Shown here: positions 19,007 through 28,433 of the stretch, piece after piece | Numbering within the stretch: the first letter of the stretch is position 1 | Layout of the letters: every line of letters starts with the position of its first letter | NCBI GenBank assembly: GCA_963693365.1 | Contig: CAVNZM010000009.1 | Span: 4,960,001 to 5,024,000, forward strand | DNA: 64,000 nt | Direction of reading: 5' to 3' | Source of the DNA: Amoebidium appalachense | Taxonomy: Eukaryota > Ichthyosporea | Made by a program: the position numbers and the translations under genes | The notes under the pieces: model-generated | Told to the model about the DNA's origin: nothing | The model's input: only the letters and a program-made list of their open reading frames with translations | Database searches by the model: none

Positions 19007-19068
19007 TTCCCGGCTTTTTTTTGGTGGGGGGGGGGATAAAAGCTTATCTCCCCCCACCATACACCACA

Positions 19069-19641
19069 ATGCGTGTGGCCGCCATCGACATCGGCTTCCT
19101 CAATCTCGTCGTGTGCGTGCTCAGCACCACCGACTCCCCAAACACCCCCTTCATCATCCACACGTGGGACCGCTGGCTCGTGGGCAACCCGGACACCACG
19201 GCCACGGTGCTGGTCGAGCTGCTGCTGCGCCGGCTGCACGAGGACCGCGCGCTGTTCGCGGACGTCGACATGGTCGTCATCGAGCGCCAGATGGTCACCA
19301 AGCTGAGCGTGCTGGCGCACGCCCTGCAGGCGTACTTCCTCACCCTCAGATTGACCAATGGCCACGGGCCCGGCGTGGTGCTGCAGCACGGCACGCGCAA
19401 GAACCAGTGCGGTGCGTGGCTCGCCCGCCACGGAATGGCCCCCGCGGAGACGGGCAAGGCGGTGTATGCGGTGTACAAGCGGCGTGCGGTGGTCGACACG
19501 CTGCAGGCACTCAAGCTGCAGAGTGAGCAGGGGTGGCGGGACAAGTTTGGGCGGGAGGGCAAGAAGGACGACATGGCGGACGCGCTGCTGCACGGGCTGT
19601 GGTACCTGTTCTGTCGGACCCAGAAAGGGGGGTCACGCTGA
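19069..19641 (+). CDS. RuvC-like Holliday junction resolvase (poxvirus A22 type)
   Basis: 190 aa from ATG 19069. Three acidic elements of the RNase H/RuvC fold are present: Asp in AIDIGFLN at the start, Glu in VVIERQM near residue 67, and the C-terminal KKDDMADALLHG with its Asp pair. This order and length match viral Holliday junction resolvases that separate replicated DNA concatemers. A TATA-like GATAAAAG is ~35 bp upstream. The divergent KilA-N gene starts 85 bp away. Strong support for a virus that replicates its genome with its own recombination enzymes. Confidence 0.85.
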   Translation: MRVAAIDIGFLNLVVCVLSTTDSPNTPFIIHTWDRWLVGNPDTTATVLVELLLRRLHEDRALFADVDMVVIERQMVTKLSVLAHALQAYFLTLRLTNGHGPGVVLQHGTRKNQCGAWLARHGMAPAETGKAVYAVYKRRAVVDTLQALKLQSEQGWRDKFGREGKKDDMADALLHGLWYLFCRTQKGGSR

Positions 19642-19687
19642 GGGCATATGCAGGCAAACGGACAGTGTACAAAATAAAATTGGCAAT

Positions 19688-19966
19688 TCATCTCTTTATT
19701 GCTTTCTCATAGACCGGCTTCCGGTCCCATGGACCGGAGGTAGAGATTGGCCCGTTGGTTGTCGGTGTCGAGCTTGACTGCATATCTGCACTGCAGATTT
19801 TCCCCTCCAACTTAGCAATGAGTTCCTTTGTCCCCTTCAACTTGTACCAATCAAACCAAAACTGTCTGCGCCCCCCACCCCGGGCTGTCACAGTGGTACC
19901 TGTTCTGCAGGCGTGGGAGGTCGGGGAAGATGTAAGAATAAAGCGCTTTGTTTCATGGAGACTCAA
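19688..19966 (-). pseudogene. Fragment with WFDWYKLKGTK motif, copy 1
   Basis: A short reading frame (92 aa) whose central part, WFDWYKLKGTKELIAKLEG, is nearly repeated on the same strand at ~21790-21880. Both lie just outside the BRO-like gene 20023-21579 and have no full gene around them. Probably remnants of a duplicated gene; the larger protein they came from is not in the window. Confidence 0.5.
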
Positions 19967-20022
19967 TGCTACACGGATGACAATTAGCCTAGCTCAGGGT
20001 ATGAAAAAGCATGCCTGAGAAA

Positions 20023-21579
20023 TCAACAGCCCAGTCTGGGCTGCACGCTGGCGGGGACCAGCCCCTCGTATGCGTTCCTGAACACCTGCGCCGTGTACTT
20101 GAACTCGGCAACCTCCGGGCTGTGGGGTACCTCCCGCTCCAGCCAAACCGCCGTGGCCAAGATGATGGTGTAGGCCTGGCGGGCAGTGATCTCGGTGGAC
20201 ATGACCGCACGTCCCCAGCCGAGTGCTGAGCGCAGCTTGATGGCGCGCTGGATAGCCATGTCAGCTCCGATGACCCCCACCACTGCCGTGTCGGGCTTGT
20301 CGGTGTAGATGTCCACGTTCAGCACCTCGAGTACATAGCGGCGCACGAGTCCAACAGAGCCCTTGGTAGACCCTCCAAACATGGCGGCGGTGACGCTGCG
20401 GGGAAGGTTGTACAGGCGGTCACGCAGGAAGGGGTTGCCTGTGCCACCGAGGGCGGAGCTGTCCGGGTCCTCGGGTAGGATGCGGGGGGTGAAGGCCTGG
20501 GCCGTGCTGTTGAGGGCGCTGGTGAGGCGGGCCACGTGGGACTTGCTGTACTCGATGATGAGCTGCTGCTGCTCAATGAGGGTGTCCCGGTCTCGGATGG
20601 TCTTGTTGCGCTCCTCGATGGTAATGTTCCGGTCCTCGATTGTGCGCTGCATGTTCTGGAGCAGCGTCTGCCAGTAGGCAGCCCCGTGCTCCTCGGATCC
20701 CCCGGCACCCCCGTTCTCCACGTACTCCCCGAACAGGCGAGCGCCGCTGCCCTCGGGGAGGGAATCCTGAAGACGACGGTTGGCGCGCACCTCGTCAACC
20801 AAAGTCTCGTCACCACCCAGGTAGCGCACGATGAGCTCAGCGGCCGCAGCCTTGAAAGCAGCAACCTTGGGACCGGTCAGGGCCAGGATGATGCGCACCA
20901 GCCCCTTTGCATCGGCGACCGGGCGGGGGTTCTGATGATCAACTGAGTCGGAATATCCGACCGAGTTAATCAAGGACTGATCTGCGTCCATCACCTCCTT
21001 GAATTTGTCCTTGGGGTTGCCATAGCCAATCGCAACGAGCACATCAAACACATCCGCCTTCCGGGGCACGGTGTTGGTGCAGCGGATGGTCTTGCCGCTC
21101 CAGTCACCACCACCCTCTCCGAACTTGAACAGGGTCGCGGCCAGCCCGTCGCCGTCGAGGTCCATGCCCGGAACCGCCGTGGGCAGCTGGCGCATGGCTT
21201 CGGCAAGGGCCTTGTTGTCCGCCACCTTCCAGATGCTGATGGAGGGGTCGCCGAGTACACCACGCACGGAGGTTGCGTGCACCTGTTCACGCAGGCGGAC
21301 GAGGGACAGGGTCTTGCCGGACGGCAGGGTGCGGGTGTCCTGGGCGACAACCCCAAATCGCTTGGTGTCGCCGAGGGCTGTGGCGGCACGCTCGTGCAGG
21401 TCGGTGTGGTCGGAGAGGAGCGCCCAGTAGCGGATGCGGGAGCGCTCGGGGTCAAGCAGAAGGGTGCGGATGGTGTCCTCAAGGGATGCGTTCTCCTCCA
21501 TACTGTCGTCCGTGTCCATGCTGTCGATGTTGTCGCTCTGCATGTTGTTGTTGATGTCCATGTTCTGGGTTGTCTCCAT
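20023..21579 (-). CDS. BRO-like protein with coiled coil
   Basis: 518 aa from METTQNM at 21579, where a TATA box (21625-21633) lies 46 bp upstream; longer in-frame Mets would include the promoter. The middle carries PRKADVFDVLVAIGYGNPKD and, near residue 245, LGGDETLVDEVRANR, shared with 24251-25861 (LEGGDETLVEDIERNR). A strongly charged coiled coil (ERN/RDR repeats, ~290-345) follows, then a C-terminal alpha-helical domain. Family: BRO-related regulator of large DNA viruses; the function is unknown. Confidence 0.62.
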   Translation of the reverse strand: METTQNMDINNNMQSDNIDSMDTDDSMEENASLEDTIRTLLLDPERSRIRYWALLSDHTDLHERAATALGDTKRFGVVAQDTRTLPSGKTLSLVRLREQVHATSVRGVLGDPSISIWKVADNKALAEAMRQLPTAVPGMDLDGDGLAATLFKFGEGGGDWSGKTIRCTNTVPRKADVFDVLVAIGYGNPKDKFKEVMDADQSLINSVGYSDSVDHQNPRPVADAKGLVRIILALTGPKVAAFKAAAAELIVRYLGGDETLVDEVRANRRLQDSLPEGSGARLFGEYVENGGAGGSEEHGAAYWQTLLQNMQRTIEDRNITIEERNKTIRDRDTLIEQQQLIIEYSKSHVARLTSALNSTAQAFTPRILPEDPDSSALGGTGNPFLRDRLYNLPRSVTAAMFGGSTKGSVGLVRRYVLEVLNVDIYTDKPDTAVVGVIGADMAIQRAIKLRSALGWGRAVMSTEITARQAYTIILATAVWLEREVPHSPEVAEFKYTAQVFRNAYEGLVPASVQPRLGC

Positions 21580-21624
21580 CTTGATGGTTGCTGCAGAATG
21601 ATGAATTATGGTCTGGACTGCTCC

Positions 21625-21633
21625 TTTTATACC
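21625..21633 (-). promoter_or_regulatory. TATA box of the 20023-21579 gene
   Basis: GGTATAAAA on the minus strand inside GAAGGTATAAAAG, 46 bp before the chosen start; used to choose METTQNM over the upstream in-frame Met. Confidence 0.6.
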
Positions 21634-21779
21634 TTCAGGTCTAACCACCGATGGTGCCAAAATCGATGGTGATGGTGAGTTTGGGCACCAAACTAATGAA
21701 CCCTGAATTTCAGGGATGATGATTATTGTCTCATTCGGATGTTGATCACAATTGTCGGACGACCCGACAACAGCGAACA

Positions 21780-21890
21780 CATATCTGACCGCACAATATT
21801 ATCTGCACTGCAGATTTTTCCGTCCAACTTGGCAATGAGCTGCTTTGTCCCCTTCAGCTCGTACCAATCAAACCACGCGTATCTGTCACA
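21780..21890 (-). pseudogene. Fragment with WFDWYELKGTK motif, copy 2
   Basis: Minus-strand translation gives WFDWYELKGTKQLIAKLDG, matching copy 1 at 19688-19966 with few changes. It ends in the gap between the 20023 and 21935 genes. The pair flanks one gene like the edges of a duplicated or inserted segment. Confidence 0.5.
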
Positions 21891-21934
21891 TAATTAGTAC
21901 GAAAGAGAAGCAAGCCAGAGATATCACAGATATA

Positions 21935-23446
21935 TCACACACTTGCATTCGGAGTTGTCGATGCTGCGATCCCGATGTCTTCCACAAGCCGCTCCCCATC
22001 CCTGCGCCTCGGCAGTCCTGCGGCTTCAAGCTCGGCATCGGTCAACACGACCGTTTTCTTGGTTATTACCTCTCGTATTACCTGTCTGTACCGTGGGTCA
22101 TCAAGATTCGGCTGCACCACATCTATCTCTCCTCCATGCATCTTAGCCCAGTAGAGTTCGGTCAGTTGCTTCCCGTACAGGGACAGCACGGCCCCGATTT
22201 TGTAGACTGCCCGGAATCCTCTGTCCACCTTCTCAAGCTTTGTCGTTATATGATTGCAGACCCGTTCCCCAATGGTGTTTCCATTGCCCGGTTGGGAACC
22301 CCAGTCGAAGCTTGACGTGCGCAGGAGTATGTAGACCATCAACCAGGAGGCACATGCCGAGTCGTGTATTTCGTTTCTATCGACAAGCCCCTCATACAAA
22401 ACCCTCCCAAAACTTGTCTGAAGGCTCTTACATACAGATTCGTGTTGGTAGGTGCGCAGAACTTTCGAGCTTCCAGTGTAACCGGCCCCCTCAAGGAACA
22501 TACAGAGGGCGTCAGCGATTAGCCCTGCCGGGGCAGACATGTTAAAGCACTCAACCACCTTGACTTGCGAATCGATAATGATAACAGAAGCATGCTCTGG
22601 GCTCGACACATGCATTATATAGTAGCGCTCACGCTCTTGGCTTTTCAGCCAGGAAGAGAGGTTCGACACAGATGCTTTCGAGCATCTGAAACCCCACTTT
22701 CCTGCTGACACCTTCCAAGTGGACATTTTACCATTGTCCGTCACAACACCGAGTGCTGGTGTGGACTTGGGGACAGCATCACCATTATACTCTATTTTGA
22801 GGGATGTGCCAGGGGAAAAACGAACAGATTTTGGCAGATAGGTTTGCAGCAGTACGAAGGTGTTGTCCCGAGACATGACGCCACACCCTGCCACAGCCGG
22901 TGAGGCTTCAACGGAGCCAACCCCAATCAGCTCGGCCAGTGACTTCTGAAGATCAACGAGGCCGTTGTACCAGTCAAATAGAAGTGGCCACGTTTTTTGT
23001 ATGTCCTCCATCATGTCCGAGGGCGTAGGTCTTCCAGGGACAATAGCCTGTTTGTACTTTTCGGCCACGTAGGGAGCACACTTCACCACAATCGACCCGA
23101 AACGGTGCTTCCGCTGGTCCACGAGAAACCGGCTTTTTGAATCATACCTTACAGCAAACTTGTATTCCGTACCCGCTGTTTGACGCATACAAATAAACAA
23201 CAATCTGTAGCCACCCAGCCCTGCTTCAAAAACCAGAGATGTAACACAGGTCAGACAGACTGGTTCGACATCATTTTGAGTGCTCCACAAGTTGATGGAG
23301 AGACAGACGTCCTCCATAGCCCACTTGTATGTCTGGGTGTTGCGGGGTTTCAGATGTGCGTCTTCCAACTTGAAATGTTGGGTATTGCGTTTGACAAACT
23401 TGAAGAAGCAGTGGGGCTTTACCGACAATGTCTGTGTTGAAGCCAT
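21935..23446 (-). CDS. Putative C48/adenain-like cysteine protease, paralogue B
   Basis: 503 aa, the paralogue of 12116-13624. Candidate catalytic residues are His285 in EHASVIII, Glu/Asn in VVECFN, and Cys365 in SACASWLMVYILL. Both copies share the Cys-Ala-Ser-Trp block and the C-terminal IGERVCNHI/IGERICNFI region, and both have Glu where clan CE proteases usually have Gln six residues before Cys. Keeping this whole pattern in two diverged copies argues that the triad is under selection. The two genes are ~8 kb apart on opposite strands. Confidence 0.5.
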   Translation of the reverse strand: MASTQTLSVKPHCFFKFVKRNTQHFKLEDAHLKPRNTQTYKWAMEDVCLSINLWSTQNDVEPVCLTCVTSLVFEAGLGGYRLLFICMRQTAGTEYKFAVRYDSKSRFLVDQRKHRFGSIVVKCAPYVAEKYKQAIVPGRPTPSDMMEDIQKTWPLLFDWYNGLVDLQKSLAELIGVGSVEASPAVAGCGVMSRDNTFVLLQTYLPKSVRFSPGTSLKIEYNGDAVPKSTPALGVVTDNGKMSTWKVSAGKWGFRCSKASVSNLSSWLKSQERERYYIMHVSSPEHASVIIIDSQVKVVECFNMSAPAGLIADALCMFLEGAGYTGSSKVLRTYQHESVCKSLQTSFGRVLYEGLVDRNEIHDSACASWLMVYILLRTSSFDWGSQPGNGNTIGERVCNHITTKLEKVDRGFRAVYKIGAVLSLYGKQLTELYWAKMHGGEIDVVQPNLDDPRYRQVIREVITKKTVVLTDAELEAAGLPRRRDGERLVEDIGIAASTTPNASV

Positions 23447-23573
23447 CTACACAACAGCCGAATTTTTCGACATATGGGTGGTTCCCTGGGACAGTTTCGG
23501 GTGGGTTCCTGCGCGGGGCTGGGGGGAGGGAGGGGGATTGCGTCCATTCTGTGACCGATATATGCAAAAGAGT

Positions 23574-23976
23574 TTATATGCCTGCTGCACCGATGCCGGC
23601 AGGCTTGACGCAGCAGAAGTCCGGCGCGCACGGCATCGACGTGGCCCTGCGCCGCTTGCACCGCAGCACCCCGCCGGTCTTGGGGTCCGGTCGGTAGAGG
23701 TTGCAGCCCACAAACTGGTTGCACGGTACGAGCGACGGATTCTGCGGCACCACCGTGCGGCACAGCCACCCGCACCCCACCCCCGGCACCGGCACCTGCG
23801 AGCACACGGGCGCTGCGGCGGCCGTCTGCGCAACGAGCCGTGTGCATCTGGGCAGTACGGTGGGGGTGGGCGTCGGGGTGGTTGGCGCCGGCGTCGGGGG
23901 GGGCCGTCACGTAGCTGGCGGCGGCGGCGGCGGCTTGTGCAAGTAGGGCAACGAGCACGTACATTACCGTGTGCAT
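23574..23976 (-). pseudogene. Secreted Cys-rich protein, frameshifted in a G8 run
   Basis: Starts at 23976 with a signal peptide (MHTVMYVLVALLAQAAAAAA). AAATATTATC is 1 nt upstream. After residue ~25 the original frame becomes implausible, while another frame gives a Thr/Pro-rich linker and a Cys-rich C-terminus ending at 23574 (CGWLC, CNQFVGC, CCVKP). The switch point is the run of eight G at 23896-23903, where one base fewer would restore a single frame. Could be a sequencing error. Probable virion or secreted glycoprotein; family unknown. Confidence 0.5.
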
Positions 23977-24009
23977 GGATAATATTTGTGGGGGCGGGGG
24001 GAGGGGGGG

Positions 24010-24240
24010 AGAGGGGGGGAGACCTTGTTGCTACAAGGTCCTCAACGGTCGGCTCCTTGCTTGCCTGCATATCAAACCATGCTGACCTTGCAGCATTTGA
24101 CGAGCCAAGCACAATGGTAGCGGTATCCAGGACACTACCCTGTGCATCCTTGATCTTTCCATGGATCCTATATTGGGCATCCTTGAACTGGGGGGACTTG
24201 ATGTGTCTCCTCCTGTGCGAAAAAACGAAACTTTGAAGGT
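24010..24240 (-). pseudogene. Remnant of a BRO-like N-terminal domain
   Basis: Minus-strand translation shows SPQFKDA, SVLDTATIVLGSSNAARSAW and EDLVATR, closely matching residues ~17-60 of the adjacent 24251-25861 protein. No start codon or continuation is visible. It is a leftover of a tandem duplication immediately downstream of that gene. Confidence 0.55.
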
Positions 24241-24250
24241 ATGTCGTGGG

Positions 24251-25861
24251 CTACTGTGCTTGCTCCTGGCTGGCTTTCTTGAAGACGCTGATGACGAGGT
24301 CCCTTGTCAAGTCGTCCTCCATGTGCTCCCTCGCCATCTCCAGCATGGCCACCGCAAAGGTCACAAAGTCCACACGGAACAGCTCGCGCTCAACGTTCTT
24401 GTGTTTAAGCGCGGTGTGCAGACACTTCTCTGCAAGCGCCAGCTGCTCGGACGGCACGGGAAGCGCAAAGAGCAGGCGCTTGTTGGGCCCCACATGCCAC
24501 GTACCGGCCTGCTTCATGCGGCCCTTCACGTCCTTCAGGCTCTGGCCGATCTTCAGACAGGGGGGGTCGCCATACTCGGACACAAACACGTAGATACCGG
24601 ACTGCTGCTTGGTGCACACGTGGTTGGTGACCCGGCGCAGCTCATCACTGGCATCCTCGAATTCCGATGGAATGTGGTCCTGCTTGAGATTGTCTGTGGT
24701 CTGAAGTTCCAGAAGCCGACACTGCACCTCGAGTTTCAGGCGCTCCTCGCGAATCAGGGCGCGTTCCTCGCGCATCCTCACGATCTCTGTGTACTGGGAA
24801 GATTCTGCAATGCGCGCCTCCTTGTACAGACTCAGTGCAGTTTCCATCTCGGCCTGGTTGGTCATGAACTGGGTGATGTCTCCGAGCTTCAGTCTCTTGG
24901 GCTCCCTCTCGGGGGTGCCGGCCACACCCATTTCCCCCCTCACACTGTCGCGCATGAAAGCGTTGGGTCCTGACGGGTTGGCCGCTGCCGTGGCACGGTT
25001 ACGCTCGATGTCTTCGACCAAGGTCTCGTCCCCACCTTCCAGGCGCGCTATGTCTCGGGCCCACTTGTCAACGAGGGCAGATCCATAGCGCGAGCCGGAT
25101 GCCATCTTGAAGGTCAGTTTCACCAACGATGAAGCAGGAACACCAATCGAGGGTCGCTTTGAATCGCCGAACCTCAAAGGCCTCATGTTGAGGCCTTTGA
25201 TTTCCTCTTCATTCTCATAATGTCGTCTGACATACTCAGCGGCCGCATGTCTGTCTAAATTGCGCACTAGCATTGCATAATCAACAAGACTGGCGTATTT
25301 AACACCTTCGGATTGAGCAACTCGCACTACATAGTCACCAATGCAGATGGTGTCGCCTTTTTTTGCGGCGACCTCGTTTCCGGTCAATACCACATCTGTG
25401 TGTTCGGAATTCATAGTTTGGGAAACTGAGGTGTTGTCATGTGTGTTCAGTCCTTTTATACCTTCGGCCTCGCTCACATGGTTAACTTCGTTGGACATCA
25501 GGCGCTTGATATAATTGGCACAGATCCTTCGGAACTTGTGCGCGCGCTTGCCAGGGAGCAGGAAGATGATCTCGACGATGAACTTGAAGGGAGCTACAGG
25601 TGTCAACTTGCCCCTTCCATCGATGCGGAGAACGTGGTGTCCCTCAGACACCATCTTCTTGATGTTGGAGTCTGTGGAATTCCTAAGGTCTGCCCATGCA
25701 CACTTCGCTGCATTGGTGGTGCCTAGTACCAGGGATGCTACGTCCAGCACACTTGCCATCTTGGTATCTTGGTCAATGCGAACAGTAGCATCCTTGAACT
25801 GGGGGAACTCCCTCCACAGAAGCGACATGTCCACCTTTGAGTTGGTCTGTCCGGTAGCCAT
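24251..25861 (-). CDS. Fused BRO-like + T5orf172 protein with an internal promoter
   Basis: 536 aa. Residues 1-140 are the BRO-like N-terminal module (LWREFPQFK, LLPGKRAH). About residues 150-340 form a second module including LEGGDETLVEDIERNR. A coiled coil (EERALIREERL) and a C-terminal T5orf172/GIY-YIG-like domain follow (GIYVFVSEYG, LKIGQSLKDV, ALPVPSEQLALAEKCL). A TATA box lies 39 bp upstream of the start (25900-25908). A second TATA (25455-25463) sits inside the frame, followed by a Met at 25413, so the protein looks like two genes joined in frame, with promoter DNA translated in between. Confidence 0.75.
   Translation of the reverse strand: MATGQTNSKVDMSLLWREFPQFKDATVRIDQDTKMASVLDVASLVLGTTNAAKCAWADLRNSTDSNIKKMVSEGHHVLRIDGRGKLTPVAPFKFIVEIIFLLPGKRAHKFRRICANYIKRLMSNEVNHVSEAEGIKGLNTHDNTSVSQTMNSEHTDVVLTGNEVAAKKGDTICIGDYVVRVAQSEGVKYASLVDYAMLVRNLDRHAAAEYVRRHYENEEEIKGLNMRPLRFGDSKRPSIGVPASSLVKLTFKMASGSRYGSALVDKWARDIARLEGGDETLVEDIERNRATAAANPSGPNAFMRDSVRGEMGVAGTPEREPKRLKLGDITQFMTNQAEMETALSLYKEARIAESSQYTEIVRMREERALIREERLKLEVQCRLLELQTTDNLKQDHIPSEFEDASDELRRVTNHVCTKQQSGIYVFVSEYGDPPCLKIGQSLKDVKGRMKQAGTWHVGPNKRLLFALPVPSEQLALAEKCLHTALKHKNVERELFRVDFVTFAVAMLEMAREHMEDDLTRDLVISVFKKASQEQAQ
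25446..25466 (-). promoter_or_regulatory. Internal TATA box within the fused BRO gene
   Basis: GAAGGTATAAAAGGACTG reads on the minus strand, with an in-frame ATG at 25413 about 42 bp downstream, the same spacing as the true promoters at 9768, 21625 and 25900. Confidence 0.6.
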
Positions 25862-27221
25862 CCTGTGTCAGACTGACCCCAGTTGGCTGTGTGTGCGCCT
25901 TTTATACCTGCGCGTGGCGCCCTCGGTCGTGCTGGGGGGGGGTGGGTTGAAAGAACTTGAGGGATCCCCAAATCTCAAAAGCGTTTTATTTCTTCTTCGT
26001 ACTGCGGCCCTGCGCGGGGTGGGGGGGCTGGGGGTGGCTGGGGGGGCTGGGGGTGCGCTTGTGCCTTGTGCGACTTGTGTACCTTGTGTGCATGCGTGCA
26101 CGTGGGCCTTGGGTGCCGCGCATGCCTCGCGTGCCTCGCGTGCCTCGCGCGCAGGTGCATGGGGAGCGCTTGCATCCAGTGCAAAGTCCATTATTTGTTT
26201 ACTTTATTACTCAGGCAGAACAACCCGGTTTGCCACGCGGTATGCTTGCAAGAGGTTGTCGATGGTGCCTGGTGGGGTAGGGCCGACCCCAGAATACAAA
26301 AGGTCCAACGTAAAAATTTTCAGTTTGAGTTCCGGTGCAAGGGAAGACCACTGCATCGTGCAATCAACATACACAGCGGTTTACAGGCGTGTCAGGAACG
26401 AGCAGACTGTGTACGAGCTGGCATGTCCGAGGATTTTGGTTTGGGACCTGCTTGCTCTCCGACATTTCATTGGCTGCTGAAACTGTGCACTGGCATTGTA
26501 TGACCGCGCCGCGATCTGATTGGACCATTAAAATGGGGCATCCATCGACTGCTCATGGTGGCGCTCGCGGGCTCGCGGGCAGGTGCCCGTGTGCCGGTGT
26601 GCCCGTGTGCACGTGTGCCCGCGTGCCTCGCGCGCTGGGTGGGTGTGTGTGTCGTGTTCGCGTGTGCCTTATGTGACTTGTGTCCTGTCATCTTGACATC
26701 TTGGTGTATCCGGTTCTGGGCCTAGGTTTTCCATGTCATAATTGTGTGCACTGGATCTGGGTGATCGTGTAAGGGTCTGATTCGCTTATTGTCATCTTGA
26801 CATCTTGGTGTATCCGGTTCTGGGCCTAGGTTTTCCATGTCATAAAGGTATGACTCGCTTATTCATCTTGATCACACCAATTCAAAGCATCATGCCAATG
26901 CCGGGCACAGCCTATGTTCGCATACGCGTTTCGACCCTTTCACTTTTTTCCTAATCATTAACATTTATCATTCTAGCACACTGAATACATTCAATTCCAT
27001 GCACATCTTGGTGTATTCGGTTCTTGGGCCTATTAGGTTTTCCATGTCATAGTTGTGTGGACACAATGTCTTTGATGTAGCAACTCCTGGAAAAACACAC
27101 ATACGCTTCCAAAACAATCCAGAATACTATTCTGCCTGTTAGGGACACAGAAATCGCTGGTGTGATCCTGTTTGGGGAGGTCCTAGAGCTGGTTGTGTTT
27201 ATTTATTTGGGGTCTGCAGAT
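25862..27221. other. Intergenic: TATA box, GC-rich block, triple repeat
   Basis: 25900-25908 is the TATA box of the gene to the left. 26020-26170 is a GGCTGGGGGTGGCTGGGGG block with GCCTCGCGTGCCTCGC steps. A phrase containing GTGTATCCGGTTCTGGGCCT occurs at 26689-26750 and 26791-26850, with a diverged copy at 27003-27060. CCAAT-type boxes occur near 26470 and 26515. No gene is supported. Confidence 0.6.
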
Positions 27222-27950
27222 ATGAACCGGCCGGTGGAAAAGAGGGTGCTGTCCAACCCCGAGGAACTGCAAGCCTTTGTCAACGACCCAACGTGGTTTC
27301 ATCCCGCCGCGCTCGTTGCGGGTGGGGTCGAGACCCGAGCACTGGGTGTAGTCCGCATCGTCTACCCAGAGCCGCCCGACTTTGCGGACGAATTCGGCAC
27401 CATTCGCAGGGGCAGGAGGTCGGTGCTGACTGCCCCACTCAGGTTTGTGTGCAAGCACACGGACTTCTCCGATTCCTGGTATGACCCTCCGCGGGTGACG
27501 GCCGACGGCCGCGCAACGGGCTTCTGGGGGTTTGTTATTGATGCGGGGGGTGACTGGGTTGATGACAAGCTGCTCATGGTGACGTACAGCGCTGCACTGA
27601 ATGTCTTTCAGTGGATGGTGGTCTTTAACCATCCGCCGGATTGGGTAGAAGTCATGCCCTACTACACAGAGACCCCCACCTTGATCTTTGAGCGCCCGCT
27701 CCCCGGTGTCCCCACACTCGCACAGACAGTGTCCGTTGGGCTCATCCGAAACATGGCAGCCGAGCCCCATGTGCACAGCCGCTTCGGGATCCACAGAGGC
27801 TTATCGGCCGGGCTGGAGCAGTTGCTGTCCCATGAGGCCATCCAGACCATGCTAGGCTTCGGCAACACGCTCTACGGGCTGCTCGGCATCACCCCCGAGG
27901 GGGCTGCGTACATGGGCACCACCGACTGGCCCATCGACTACAGCGAGTGA
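27222..27950 (+). CDS. Unrecognised ~242-aa protein
   Basis: Starts MNRPVEK at 27222. A globular, Pro- and aromatic-rich protein without signal peptide, membrane segment or enzymatic motif I recognise. GC and codon use resemble the neighbouring viral genes. It is isolated by long repeat-rich gaps on both sides. Confidence 0.55.
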   Translation: MNRPVEKRVLSNPEELQAFVNDPTWFHPAALVAGGVETRALGVVRIVYPEPPDFADEFGTIRRGRRSVLTAPLRFVCKHTDFSDSWYDPPRVTADGRATGFWGFVIDAGGDWVDDKLLMVTYSAALNVFQWMVVFNHPPDWVEVMPYYTETPTLIFERPLPGVPTLAQTVSVGLIRNMAAEPHVHSRFGIHRGLSAGLEQLLSHEAIQTMLGFGNTLYGLLGITPEGAAYMGTTDWPIDYSE

Positions 27951-28433
27951 GGCCCTGCGCGTGGGGGGCTGTGGGGGGCTGGGGGGGGGTGGGGGCTGGG
28001 GGTGCCTTGTGAGCGCGTGAGCGCGTGTGCCTCGCGCGCGGATAAATTGGCTATTCACGCGCTTGTGCGCGCGCACGGGGCCTGGGGGCCTGGGGGTTCG
28101 TGTGCCCCTTTTATACCTGCACACCGCTTGACGTTGCCCATTGACAATCACACCTCGCACCGACCTGGTCAGTGCGGCGTGGGTGGCTGGGAGGGGCTGG
28201 GAGGGGCTGGGAGGGGCTGGGGGTGGCTGGGGGTGCCTCGTCTGCCTCGCGTGCCTCGCATGCCTCGCGCGCAGAACGGCTGTGTGTGGTGTGTGTGCGT
28301 GTGCCCGTGTGCCTCGCCTGCCGCGCATGCCTCGCGTGCCTCGCGTGCCTCTTCCTTTATTGTTCCTTGTGTGCCCCCCACAGCCACCCCCAGCCACCCC
28401 AGCCACCCGGGCCCCAGGGGAGGTGTCACGCCA
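27951..28433. other. GC-rich gap with an orphan promoter
   Basis: GGGGGCTGGGGG/GCCTCGCGTG blocks fill most of it. At 28106-28115 a minus-strand GGTATAAAAG box has no gene downstream. The 28132-28190 stretch (CCCATTGACAATCACAC, then TCGCAC) is repeated at 28890-28965. Confidence 0.6.

Noticed and set aside
27183-27794. 203-aa minus-strand ORF opposite the 27222 gene
   Set aside because: Composition fits an antisense shadow; the plus-strand frame has the better start and codon use.
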